Source: Heterotrichella gracilis (Eukaryota; Sar; Xanthophyceae; Tribonematales; Xanthonemataceae). Taken from it: a stretch of DNA of 64,000 nucleotides. Below, one piece after another: positions 43,121 to 55,273 of this stretch (position 1 is its first letter; every line of letters begins with the position of its first letter). The notes beneath the pieces are model-generated. The model saw only the letters and a list, made by a program, of their open reading frames with translations. It ran no database searches and was not told where the DNA came from. Both the position numbers and the translations under genes were made by a program. The stretch is from assembly GCA_032358255.1 (NCBI GenBank), contig JAULBX010020188.1:16171-80170 (forward strand), written 5' to 3'.

Positions 43121-46100
43121 ATGACAAGCGATCAGGACCCTGAAGCTAACGGGCACGATGCCTCAGCCGTTGATGGAGTTGCTGAAGGCGGACTACCAGA
43201 GGAGGCGAATGGAGACGCTGCCACCGACGGAAACAAGAAGCTTTCGGCGGCTGAGAAGCGGAAAAACCGCAAGAAGAAGCAAAAGCTTAACAAGCAACAG
43301 CTCAGGTGGGATTTGTGGTGCATCTTCGTGGGCAAACCATGCTCGAGAAACCACTGATAAAGGCCAACTTGTACTGAAAACGGGGTACATCGCACGCTGC
43401 AGGGAACAGGAAATAGCCCTGAGGAAGCAACGAGACGAGCCGGAGCCAAAAGCAACGGAGCAGGTACAATTGTCCGTTGGCACCCCACTTGACATCTTAC
43501 ATCCACGCCCACTTGTGAAACTTCCGTGTATGCATGCATGACACAAACTGCCTTCTTTCCTGGCGAGGCCTCGTCGAATAGCATAATATGCCACAACTAC
43601 GCCTATCTACGCTCTCCTGGAACCTCTGCAGCCCCAAATGCTCCTTCCATGGCACTCCTGACATCCCCCCATTTTTGCCCTCCTGAGCTTCCCAAGGGCA
43701 CTCTAACTAGCATCGTGCCACCTCCTCACTGACACCACTTCATAAAAACCCGAGTACCCCTTGACAGGCACTTTGTACGGCACCTCTCACCCAGTACCTC
43801 CTCTCCTGCTTCACCTTAGGAAGTGGAGATCGAGTATGTGTCGGCTCCGAGGGACCTGGAGTTTCTGCAGCCTGCTGAGCCTGCTGAGGCCACACCCATG
43901 GACGAGGATGGGTATCCTGAGGAGCGTGGAGGGCTTGGCCTGGGGTCCACTCCCGGTTTGGGGGCCACCCCGGGGCTTGGGGCGGGGATGGGGCTGGGGT
44001 TCTCCAGCGGAGGCTTTGCTGACAAACCGGCAGCCGCTCAGCCCCAGGTGCGTAGCGCCCTGCCCGCTTGTCAGGCACACGATCCCTGGGCCCTTTGGAC
44101 ACCAGAGCGCGCTTTGATGGTGCAGCTACTTGCAGTGACCTGGCAGGCTTCGAGTGGGAATGCCGTGGTAAAGGTGCCCTATGGGCAACGCCCCTTCTAT
44201 CAGTGCGCAAAGGCAACCGCAAGTGAAAGTGGTCATTTGTGTAAGGAGGACTGAAGCCTTGGTGGAGTATGGATGCGAACTAACCTCACAGCTCGGTATT
44301 ACCTCAAGTGCTATGGCCGCGTACTGGGCTTAGCAGCGCATGTATTCTTTTTGTGGTTGTGAACCCTGGACTACCCTTGCGTGGTAGCCCTCTTGACCCC
44401 TACAATGCTGGTTGTTAACAAGTTCTATTGCTAACCCCTCCCCTCCACCCCCCTGTGCAGGGTGACCCCCTTGAGGACTTCAAGCGTGTGTTTGAGCGCT
44501 TTGCCACGGTGGAGCAGATGATGCGGGGCGAGGAGGAGGAGGAGGGAGAGCAGGGGGGGGCAGGGGAGGACGACCAGGAGGAGGCAGAGGTATGGCATAG
44601 CCAGGTTGTGTTTTGCACATGAGGCCGCATTGCTCTGCACGCCTCCGCTGACCAGGGTGTAACCGTTTCCATGCGCGGACGGAGTCACTGACGTGACGGG
44701 CCAGCACCATTACTTCCTCACACACATATGCTGCTATTGTGGTGCGGGCACTGCACTGGGCAGCTCTACCCCGGCCTCAGGCTCCTTGGGTGCTCCCATG
44801 GGTGCGGTTGCACTGGGTGAAACACGTAGGCAAGGGTTTGGGAAGTGAACCAGGGGTGGCTGGGTGTGGAGAAGGCTCAAAAGTAACAGGTTCAGGTCCC
44901 TGGGGCTGTCGCAGTGCTGCCACCCCCTGTGGTCCACGCGCACGCCCCCCTTGCGTCTGGCGGGGCCACGCACTGGCACAAGCACGTGCCTCCAACAGCC
45001 AACCTCTCTGCGCAGTCCCAATGCAACCTTCATAGCCCTCCCTCCCTTCCCCACCCACCTGCATGCCAACCCTCGCCACCACACCCCACCCCACACCCCA
45101 CCGCAGGCCGCCAAGCCCGCCCCCGCTGCTGACCCCTACGCAGACAGTGATGCAGAGGATGGGGAGGCGGGCGAAGGAGGAAAGAAGAAGCGCAAGCTTG
45201 AGGCCAGGCTGAAAATCGCCGAGCTGAAGCAGGAGTGCCCGCGGCCCGAAGTGGTGGAGGTGTGGGACGTGACTGCGCCCGACCCCACCATGCTGGTGTA
45301 CCTCAAGGTGGGTGGGTGGTGGTGCTGGTGGTTTGGGCAGTATCGGTGTGATGTGGTGATGGTGGTAGTGAAAAGGGCTGGAATTATGAGTGCAAGCTTG
45401 AGGCTAAGTTACTTGCGCCGAGTTGACGACAGTATGGGGTATCGGGTGGGGCGTGACTGCGCCCGACCCCACCACCCACCTCAAGGTGGGTGGTGGTGGT
45501 GGTGGTGGTGGTGGTGGTGGTGGTGGTGGCGGCGGCGTGGTGGGGTTGGTGGTGGTGGTGTCGGCGTTGAGCCGCAGCATGCTGGTGTACCTCAAGGTGC
45601 GTGGATGGTGGTGGCGTGGTGGTTGTGGTTGTGGCGGTGGAAATGGTGGAGCTGCAAATGGAGGTGGAGGCAAAATTGGAACTGGGAAACATTCCATAAT
45701 GACAAGATTGAGAATAAGGATAGGATTCCAATGCTGACCCGTACTTCTCTACATGCCTGGCGTACCGCAACACCGTCCCTGTGCCGCGCCATTGTTTTAA
45801 AGTTGACCAAAATGAACACGATCCTGGAGGCGCAAATGGGATTAAGATAATAATCCCATGCTGATCCTTTTCTCTAAATCCCAGGCGTACCGCAACACCG
45901 TCCCCGTGCCGCGCCACTGGTCCCAGAAGCGCAAGTACCTCCAGGGCAAGCGGGGGTTGGACAAGCCAATTTTCAAACTGCCTGCTTTCATTGAGGCCAC
46001 TGGTATTGGGGAGATGCGCCAGGCGTACCACGAGAAGGAGGAAGCCAAAAAGCTCAAGGTTGGTTTTGGGTGTAGGGTTTTGTGGGCATGGTAAGGGTTT

Positions 46101-49100
46101 GGTGTTGGGGTTACTGCAGTAGATTTTCACAGCTTACCACAAGTAGCAGGTTTCCCTTCTGCTGTGCGCAGGGTTTGATGTCGGAGGCAAATCTCAAATG
46201 AAGGTCAATGCACCCACCTCGCCCCCACCCCCACCCACGCCACGCCCACTTCCTACCTCCCCTCCTTGCAGTCCAAGCAGCGCGAGAAGATGACTGGCAA
46301 GATGGGCAAGCTGGACGTCGACTACAAGCTGACGTGCAAAATTAATTATTCACGCATTTTGTTTTTGACAAAAATGCACCACAAGTACCCAAAACCCCCC
46401 AAATATGTCCCAGAAATGAAATTAAAGCCATTCCTCGATGTGTCCTTCCCCCTCTTTGGCAGTCCAAGCAGCGCGAGAAGGTGACAGGCAAGATGGGCAA
46501 GCTGGACATCGAACACCACCTGAGGCCAAAATCAATCATTTGCACATCGTTGTTTGCAAAAATACACCACATGTACCAAACATGCCCCAATGAATATCCA
46601 GTAATGAAGCTGAAGCGTCGATTGACGTTTCCACCCCCCTCTTTTGCAGTCCAAGCAGCGCGAGAAGATGACTGGCAAGATGGGCAAGCTGGACATTGAT
46701 TACCAGCTGCTGCACGATGCCTTCTTCAAGTTCCAGGAAAAGCCGCCGCTGACTCGCCTGGGTGAGCTGTACTATGAGGGCAAGGAGTTTGAGGCACAGA
46801 CCAAGACCGCGCGGCCAGGTACGGTGGGAAAATAGCGCTGTTTTCCGAAATGGGAGGGGGTTTTGTGGGATAAGCAGAGGCTGCTGACCCCAAAATTAGG
46901 GTCATTTTCAGGGTTTGAGGGGGGTTTTGCGGGTAAGCAGGGGCTGCATGGGGGCTTAGAAGTAGGGAGTGAGAGGGTGGCATGCCTTTTTCAAGTACCA
47001 GACCAAACCCCAGCTGATTCGGCTGGGCGAGCTGTATCATGAGGGCAAGGAGTTTGAGGCACAGAGCAAGACCGCGCGGCCAGGTATGGTGGAAAAGTAG
47101 GCTATTTTCAGGGTTTTGTTAGGGGTTTGGGTGGTGAGCTGAGGGTGCATGGGAACTGGGGAGACTTATGTGGTAAGGAAGTGGCATGTCAGACCAAAGT
47201 CCACGGTTTACACCCCAGCTCACTCATCGGACAGGCTGCGTTCATTCCTTGTGTGCCTTCAATTTATCAAAATGTGCATTTTGCAGGCGTGCTGAGCGCC
47301 GAGTTGCAGCAGGCGCTGGGCATGAGCGAGGGTGCGCCCCCCCCCTGGCTGATCAACATGCAGCGGTATGGGCCCCCGCCCAGCTACCCCAACCTCAAGG
47401 TGTCGGGCTTGAACGCACCCCTCCCAGAAGGTAAACCCTACCTGAAACCCTAAACCCTAGCCAAAACCCTACAGTTACAGGGGTTAGGTTGCCAACCCAA
47501 CCTCAAGGTATCCGCCTTGAATGCACCCCTCCCAGACGGTAAGCCCTAGCTGAAACCCTAAACCCTATCCAAAACCCTACACCATGTGCGCTGCCGCCCA
47601 GCTACCCCAACCTCAAGGTGTCGGGCCTGAACGCACCCCTCATAGAAGGTAAACCCTAGCTGAAACTCTAAACCCTGTCCAAAACCCTACACCATGTGGG
47701 CCCCCGCCCAGCTACCCCAACCTCAAGGTGTCAGGCCTGAACGCACCCCTGCCAGACGGTAAGCCCTAGCGGAAACCCTGAGCCCCTTGCAATGGTGTTG
47801 TTACGGCATGCTTAAGGGTTTTGGATCAGTTACCTCAACCCTAGCTGAAACCCTAAACCGTAGCCAATACCCTACACCATGTGATCCCTGCCCAGCCACC
47901 CTCACGTTGGCTACAATCCCTCCCCGTCACCCACACTAACCTCAAGTCCCCCTATACCAACCTCTCATTTCCCCCCCTTGTAGGCGCCACCTATGGGTAC
48001 CACCCTGGCGGTTGGGGTAAGCCCCCTGTGGATGAGGAGGGTACCCCCATCTATGGGGATGTGTTTGGCCAGGAGGTGGATTTGGAGGAGTCAGACAATG
48101 AGGTGAGGAGGGGGGGGAAGACGCAGGGGGCGCTGGGGAGAGGTCCAGGGATGCATTGTGTCGGTGGTTTTTGTATAGGGATGAAATTCTGTTGCTGAAT
48201 CCAAAGCGAACCAACCAGAACCTGAACCAACCCATGATTTATCATTATCCAAACCGATCCAACCCATGATCTAAGCCAACCCACGATCCACAGGTGGAGA
48301 AGGACGTCCACTGGGGCGACCTGGAGTCTGATGAAGAGGAGTCCGAGGAGGAAGAGGAGGAATCAGATGAGGATGAGGAAGGGGACGGGGCAGGGGAGGA
48401 GGACGGCTTCACCTCCCTTGCATCGGGGGTCAGCAGCATGCCCTCGGGCCTGGAGACGCCAGAGGTGCTCAACCTGCGCAAGGGGGCAGGTAATGCGTTT
48501 TCAAATATATGTTTGGGTGGCTGGTGCACGGGGCAGAGTCGTAGCGTGGGGGGCGGCTGTGATAGCAGCATGTATGTGTTGGCGATGGGGGTCAGCAGCA
48601 TGTCTCGAGCCTGGGATTGAATGGTATGAATCCACCTTGGAAGATGAAAAACAAAAAGTCTTAGAATAGATTTTCTTCAAAATACTTTCAAGCTAATAGT
48701 CATTTGCATTCAATTGCAGTTTAATTCCCTTCTTCTGACCTTTCTGCACAGCCCAGCCCCCCGCTGTACACCGTACTGGAGTAGGAACAGTATATTTCAC
48801 ATGGCAATTGAATTTAAATTGTTAGTTTCCTGACAATATTATCCCGCCCTTTTTGCAGAGCCTGGCCCCCGCCCGCTGTACACCGTTCTGGAGCAGAAGC
48901 AGGCCTCCGTCGGGCAAGGCAATCTCATGGGGTCAGACCACACCTACGTCATCCCGGGGGTGGGCGACGGAGACAGGGAGAAGAGGCCGATCGGGGCGGC
49001 GCTCAAGCGGTGGGTTTAGGGGGTGACGGGCCAAGGTGGAATTGGTGTTTGGATTGGTGTGGTGGTTGTGTGATGCAACTAAATGGCAAATGTTCGGGTT

Positions 49101-49873
49101 TTATTGATAGGCGTGCCACTGTCTTTTTGGGGTTTGTTGATTTGATTTTATATGGAGCTGGGTGATGTGCATGTATCAAGTTGCCCCCCACCACTACAAC
49201 CGCACAACACACACACACACCACCACCACCACCACAGCCTCCGACACACACACACGCACACACACAATTTGCCCTCACCCACCCACCACTCACACCACCA
49301 CCCACCCACCCCCGCAGGCTGGAGGCGCTCCGCAAGGACTCCTCCGCCCCCGACGTGCACGTGTCCATCGATCCCGAGGAGCTCGAGGGCTTGGACGATG
49401 GCCAGGTGGCGGCGCTGTATGCCGAGAGGCTGGCGGAGCAGCGGGAGGGGGGCAGGCGGGAGGACTTTTCGGATATGGTGGCAAACAAGGTGTGTGGTCT
49501 GTGGGTGGGTTTGGGTGGGGTGGACTTTAGGTTGTGGATGGACAATCTGGGTGGTGGTGGCGGTGGCGGTGGTGGCAAAACAGCGGGAGGAGGGAAGGAT
49601 GGATGATGGGATGTGGAAGGGTGTGATCACCCACAGTGTAAGCTTTTCTTTCTGGGATTAGGGTTCAGGGTTTGGGATACAATTTACACAGCTGGTCCGC
49701 TGCGCGAGCGCACGGGGAGGACACCTGGTTACTCACCCTGAACCCTACAGGCAGATCCCCTAAGCCCAAAACCCTAAATCCTGAACCCTTCCCTGCAGGC
49801 TGTGCAACAGAAGCGCAAGGCGGCGGAGCGCAAGGACGCAAAGTCCAAGGCAAAGGACTCGTTCAAGTTCTGA
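43121..49873 (+). CDS. SF3B2: Splicing factor SF3B subunit 2 (SAP145/Cus1)
   Basis: U2 snRNP component that contacts the branch-site region and partners SF3B4 in the nucleus. Thirteen in-phase exons give 667 residues: 43121-43305, 43403-43463, 43820-44047, 44461-44589, 45107-45307, 45885-46058, 46650-46818, 47287-47430, 47984-48102, 48294-48489, 48859-49009, 49318-49489, 49799-49873. Residues 1-85 are acidic then Lys-rich. Residues ~215-340 match the conserved DUF382 core (LKQECPRPEVVEVWDVTAPDP, VPVPRHWSQKRKYLQGKRG, FKLPAFIEATGI). Residues 383-440 are the PSP segment (PPPWLINMQRYGPPPSYPNL, YGYHPGGWG). An acidic Ser/Glu stretch (about 476-505) and the terminal LYTVLEQKQASVGQGNLMGS, HTYVI and basic tail follow. 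Length lies between plant (~580) and human (895) proteins. A Gly/Leu repeat (residues ~125-145, GLGSTPGLGATPGLGAGMGL) is unusual. Confidence 0.93.
45430..45800 (+). repeat. Copies of SF3B2 exon 5 end and exon 6 start
   Basis: Bases 45445-45487 and 45567-45597 repeat the end of exon 5 (TAPDPT / MLVYLK) with donors. Bases 45757-45795 repeat AYRNTVPVPRH of exon 6. A GGT microsatellite lies between (45484-45535). Confidence 0.8.
46262..46520 (+). repeat. Two acceptor-side copies of SF3B2 exon 7
   Basis: Copies at 46271 and 46461 repeat SKQREKMTGKMGKLD with acceptors (TTGCAG, TGGCAG), then diverge into shared intron sequence (AAAATGCACCACA.GTACC). A donor-side copy lies at 46988-47085. Confidence 0.85.
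47490..47765 (+). repeat. Three donor-side copies of SF3B2 exon 8
   Basis: Ends at about 47537, 47649 and 47759. Each repeats SYPNLKVSGLNAPL and a GGTAA donor followed by CCCTAAACCCT. Confidence 0.85.
48580..48785 (+). repeat. Copies of SF3B2 exon 10 end and exon 11 start
   Basis: Bases 48588-48613 repeat GVSSM.SGL of exon 10. Bases 48752-48783 repeat the PLYTVLE start of exon 11 with an acceptor and then a TAG stop. Confidence 0.65.
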
Positions 49874-51315
49874 CCCGGCTCGCTGCCGCACTTGTTCCAA
49901 GTTCAGACCTGGCTCTCTGCCGGGGTATGCTCACCCTGGCCTAGGGCTTCTCTACCATGGCGGCAGATACCCTGGCGAAGGGTTTTTGCACCATATGCTA
50001 CACTCACCCAGATCTGGTACAGCTGGCGAATTGTTCACCCTGGGCATGGGGTTCTTGTGCCATGGTTGCGTATACCCTGGCCAAGGGTTTCTCTGACAGT
50101 GTGCTACATGTACCCTGGCCAATACATTGACCCAGGCCAAGCATGCATTCAGCGTTGGGGTATTGAGTATTACCCTGGCTAGGGGTTTGTCTGTCGCACT
50201 GCTTGCTTACTCTAGGCAAGGGCTCGATGCCCCTGCAGCAGCAGCTGTCTCTAATGCTCTGATGCCGCTGCTGTCTCAAACTTGAGGTGTTGTTCGACGT
50301 TGCGTTTGCTAGTGGTGGAAAACCACTGCCAGCAGCCTGGTTGTTCAACGTTTCACCAGGCGCGAGTGCGTCTGTCGTTCTCCCGGAGGGCCTGCTTGGC
50401 ATTGTGGGGAGTGCCTGCCAGTGAGTGCATTCAGTGTTGTGTTAAAAACTAGAGATCGTGTAACCTGAACAGTTCAAACAGATATGGGCACATGGGCCAC
50501 CAAGTTTTGACTCGCTTTCAGTGAGTCAAATGACTTGCCGTCACCCGGTGGGATACAGATTCCCGAAGCATCATGCTGCCCGTTGGCAAACGAAAGTCCC
50601 ATGCCAGGAGTGCAAACTGATACAGACTGTGATTACAGTACTGAGTACTGTACTGCAACAGTCACGGTGGTTGTCAAAGCGACTCAGTGAGTAGTCCTGC
50701 CGCAGTACCGTACCTCTTTTCCCAGCCACGGTGGCAGCTGCACCACAGCTCAACCGCAATTTAGATTCCATTGGCACCCTGCGAGGCCGCCACTTGGCCG
50801 CACTCCCAGCCACGGTGGCAGCTGCACCACAGCTCAACCGCAATCTCTCCTTGGTTCCATTGGCACCCTGCGAGGCCGCCACGTGGCCGCACTCCCAGGC
50901 AGCATGTCAACCCTGGGGCAAGGGCCGCAGCCTTGCCGCGCAATGAGCGGCGTGCAGAACGGTGGCCAGTATACAATGCCTCAGCTGAGTGGCTGCTAGT
51001 AGCGTAGTAAGCGTGACCGTCATTGCGTATGCCCCATCATGCTGTAACAGTTTTTTGGTTCTCATTTACACCGCATGAGAAGAGCTCCGTTTTGCAGAGT
51101 CTACATGCACTGACTCACTGACTCACTAGTAGTGCCACTGTGCGTCATTAACTCGGAGCGCTGGCTTTCACCGCTGGACTACCACTTTATCAAGTAGCTG
51201 CTATAATAGCTGTGTATTTTGTGCCTCAACTTCGTGCACAGCAGCTCTTGTGCATCACTCAAAAGTGATTCCAGTCAAATTGTACGACCTCATAACCTCG
51301 GGCCGATCAACCATG
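49874..51315. other. Spacer with palindromic ACCCTGGC..AGGGTTT repeats
   Basis: Bases 49920-50220 contain six or so copies of an imperfect palindrome ACCCTGGCNAAGGGTTTCT at 40-70-base intervals. Bases 50720-50900 contain two copies of a ~90-base tandem repeat (CCACGGTGGCAGCTGCACCA ... GCGAGGCCGCCAC). No gene recognised. Confidence 0.5.
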
Positions 51316-53606
51316 ATGTCGCCAGCACCAACTGTTGCTTCCGTTTCCCAGCTGGTGGCGGTGCTGCTGCTTGCGCTTTCTGCAACCCCTCCAACGGTGG
51401 CGCAGCAAGCGACTGGCTCCCCTCCTGGGCCACCCTCCGCACTCCAGCCTCCGTTCCTCTTCGTCGCTGTTGACGTTTGTGCCAAAGTGTGTCCTGCTCC
51501 AGGCGGTGGCAACACAGGCAGGCGCCTGCGGGCAACTCGGGTTGAAGACGTGCTGGGTCCTCTTGAGCGTGACCATCCCTTTATGTTCTTGTCGTGCAAG
51601 GTAAGGTTGGCCAAGTTGGCAAATCTCAAAGGATCAAGCTGCATGGAGTCTTGCATGGAGCCGCACTTGTGACTTAGCAGCATGGAGTCTTGCAATGGCG
51701 CCAGGTGGCACATGGGACTTCCTGCACCCCACACTTCTCACACCAGTGCGATCATTTTGAATACAACCACCCCCCGTTTCACGACGATCTCATGCGCCAT
51801 GCATCACAATGCGCTGCCTTACTGGGTTTGCATACGTTGAGGTGCATCCAACACAATGGCATGGCTGTTCCAGCTACAGTAGCTGCCATGGCCAGCAATG
51901 ACACTGTCTAGGGTTTATGGTTTAGGGCTTTTGACTCTGTTTACGCAGCCAGTGACTGTCGCTGAGTGCCAGCAGTTAATTACTGCCAGCATTACGTGCG
52001 CGTTGCCAATCCTATTACTATAGAATAAGTACAAGACTTGGGCTGGCAGTCTTGCACCAGCTGGAGTGCAGCATGCGAGGCTTGTCACCCAGTTAAGAAT
52101 GAAAGCCTCCAGTGGCTGCCGATTTGAAGATGCCCCCTCACTGCCACAGGTTGGCTTTGAAGACGCTGCCTTCCCCTCCACCCACTGGGCAGCTAATGCC
52201 TCACCGCCATCAGACCCCATTTTGGCACCAGTACCTGGCCCGCACCTTTCACAAACCCTAAACCCTAAACCCTGGCCCTGTACCTTCTACTCCCAGCAGC
52301 AGGTGGGTGCAACCGGGTGATGCTTGCTGGCTGGGGATTGGTCATCAAGTTGCTTGTTGAATTTGTCTAGTCCCAGCATTCCTCCACGATCATTCCTTCG
52401 ACCTCCTGACCTTTGTAGTTGAAACATGTTAAACATGACTGCAAGCTTGTCATAGGTAGTCTGAGAACCAATGATCATCGATGGGCACATGATATACCAT
52501 CATTACGATACATTAAACCAATGACATCGATGGGCATATGATATACCATCATCACGATACATTAAACCAATGATCATCGATGGGCACATGATATACCCTT
52601 ATTACGATACATTTAACCAATGATCATCGATGGGCATATGATATACCATCATTGCGATACCATCTTTGGTTCTTAAGATATTATCTTACCTTTGACAACC
52701 TTGCTGTCATGTTGCATTCCTATTGACAATGTTGGCCACTTTAATGTGTACATTCAAGCATTGCTACATCCTGTTGCATTTTTACTGTGGTGCTATGGCA
52801 AAGAGTAAAACTGTCTTTATTACCACCGCATAAGCGGTTTTGTAATGCTTGCAATCTGACCACCTGCATGGATGCAAAAAGCTTTAGCGTTTTACGATTG
52901 CCCTGGGCGCTCAGAGCGGTCATAATAATATCTATTTACTAATTGAAATATCACATCTAGCTGTGCCTTAGAATGCGGTGGTGTGTACATGCTGCACGAG
53001 CTGCCTCGTCCTGATTAGCCCCGCTCGAGCCAACCAAGGAAAGCAACAGCAACAATGTCAATAGAATTACCGGATTTACAGTGAATGCACTGGACAAAGT
53101 AATTATGGTATACTAACAAACTATTAAAAAATTCTTAGAAATGAAATGCTGATAGGTGCTTTCAAGGAGTTTTTCTTGGGCAGACTGATACATTAATGGG
53201 CATGTACATCCCATTCAAATTTTGCTGATTGTTGTCCCCTGCCCCCTGCTGCAGGATTTATTAACAAAGTAATCGATGAGTTTGGAAAAACCCTTGCTAG
53301 CATTTTGGGGTTCATAGTGAACCAGCAGGAGCTTCTTAGCAACATTGCAGATGCCATGGAAGGGGCAGCCAACAACATTGCAACCTGGGAACAGGAAGCT
53401 TATTATTCAATACGCAACGCCTTTGGGTGATGTAGTGTGAGCTAAAATAGACAGGTATTCGAGCCACCGAGTGGTTAGTGAAGCCAATTTGCTCGTTGCT
53501 ACAAGGGATTGCCAGCAATGTTTCTTGCCCTGGCAAGAGCAATGTCATACATGGGATTGTCAACACCCAGTTCAAAGAGTCATGCATGAAGCTGTTGCAC
53601 AATTGA
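51316..53606 (+). CDS. Secreted Cys-containing protein, partly resolved model
   Basis: The first exon (51316-51600, donor AAG|GTAAGG) starts with a hydrophobic core VSQLVAVLLLALSATPPTVAQQA, broken up here only by reading: n-region PAPTVAS, h-region LVAVLLLAL, and AQQA as likely signal-peptidase site. TGSPPGPPSALQPP and FLFVAVDVCAKVCPAP follow. Two later exons join each other in phase: 53255-53426 (FINKVIDEFGKTLASILGFI, then IADAMEGAANNIATWEQEAY) and 53516-53606 (NVSCPGKSNVIHGIVNTQFK, then ESCMKLLHN and a stop). The link between 51600 and 53255 is not resolved, so these may be two genes. A partial copy of the 53255 exon start lies at about 53072-53107. No family is recognised. Secretion and a Cys-bonded extracellular domain are inferred. 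Confidence 0.4.
52467..52668. repeat. Minisatellite, four ~52-bp units
   Basis: Units contain CCAATGATCATCGATGGGCA, GATATACC and CATTACGATACATT. They lie within the unresolved middle of the 51316-53606 model. Confidence 0.9.
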
Positions 53607-55273
53607 CCTTACGATTTTAGTTGGTCGCTACCGCGGATACTCTGGCATTGGTTTTAAAAAGACGTGTGCATGACACAATATGAGTAGACAGTTTGCGCAT
53701 GTAGAATATCATCTCATCAGTGATTGACATGTCACTTATGAGCAGGTGACACAATGTGTCATGTGCCTGTAACAATATTGCGAGACTGCAAGCATGTTTG
53801 GTCCAAAAGCTGGTGCATGATTGGTCAACATTTATACGATGGTTGATTCCACCTGAGGTGTTGTGCACCTTAAAGTTTGTCCTTTTGTGTTTCATCATTC
53901 CGTACGAGACCATGCTGTACTACATCAGATGTTCAGCCACGTACATCTATCTATTGGTGCCGCATGTAATCAGATGATCTGGTATGTCAGACTTAGTTAG
54001 CTTAGTCGTGTACAACATGATGGCATAGCCAACACCAGGTTTCACAAGGTATGTTGTCCTGCAGAAAGTAGCCATGACGGTACATCATACAAGGCCCTGT
54101 AGGAATGATGTACTCCAATAATATGAAAAAGCGACAAATTGGTGCCACACAGTGTGCGCAGCAGGCCGCCTCGCATGGCCCACCAGGCTGGGCTGTTCCG
54201 TAGATTATAAACTGGGCTAGGTGTCCAACTGGCTGCAACCCTTGCTCATCACAGGCTGTTCCCACAACAACGCTTGAGAGACTCTTCAAGAGTCTCGAGT
54301 TGTCTCGAGCGTTTCCCGGAAATTCCGGCTGCCGCATGACATGAAAGAACTGCGGGCGCCAATGGCATCTGATGCAGTGCAGTGCCCACCAGCGGTGGTG
54401 CAGTACTGTGCACGACATTGTGCATGCTGATATTTTACGATGCATCATGTTGATATTTTACAAACATGTCACATAAGTCATGTGACTTATTACATACCTT
54501 TGAGAGATTTGCCAATGGGCCCCAAGCGCTGCAGCGCTGACCAATACATTTAGTACGCTACTCTAGCAGTCTTGTTCAAATAACTACGTAAGGTGCACCT
54601 GGCTAGCTGCAGTCCAAGCTTTCCATTTAATCATCAGCACATCAATGCATAGATTGACTGCAATAGAAAAATAGCAAAAACATGGACCCCGACTATCCCC
54701 ATTTGATTAAATGACATGATACTCTTTGTCTTGAGGCGCCTATCCATCATTGCAACTCCCATTTCATCCTCTTAACACACTTGCCCCCTCATTGACAGGC
54801 TAAAAACCGTTAGGGGCACTCCCTACCCATACCCACCCTTTCTTGACCACCAACTCTGGAGTTCTACGAACTTCACTTGAGCCAATCACACACCATGGGT
54901 GCACCCAACAAACACCTCCCAGAGCAGCTGCTGAGCTAGTATTTAGCTGGTCTAACCTTCTGGATACTTTCAGTGGCAACGTCGCACTGCGCCACCACGA
55001 TGCTTGGCTACTGCATAAAGATTGATGTCTACAGGATACTGATAGTTTTATCCACTGCCCAATCTTGCTGCTACTGCGCCGCGCTAGGCTATTACATGAC
55101 AAGTGGCGATCATTGGACTGTCTCAGTGACTGTCTCAAGATGCTCTAGATGCTTACACCATGACCACCACGTAAACCACAACAGCACACACAGTGTCACT
55201 GGTGGCACCATCAGCGTGCACATCTTGCAGCAGGAGAGTGGTGTGGAAAAAGTGAGGATGCTTATGACACCTG
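53607..55273. other. AT-rich spacer, convergent gene ends
   Basis: Probable 3' flanks of the plus-strand secreted gene and of the minus-strand kinase. No further gene recognised; a plus-strand frame at 54843-55025 has no supporting splice partners. Confidence 0.4.

Noticed and set aside
44864-45850. 328-codon plus-strand reading frame rich in Trp and Arg
   Set aside because: It runs through SF3B2 exon 5 in the wrong frame and into a GGT microsatellite; the correct frame is fixed by SF3B2 conservation and exon phase.
50000-55000. LTR retrotransposon or other autonomous mobile element
   Set aside because: No reverse transcriptase, integrase or transposase motifs and no long terminal repeats were seen.
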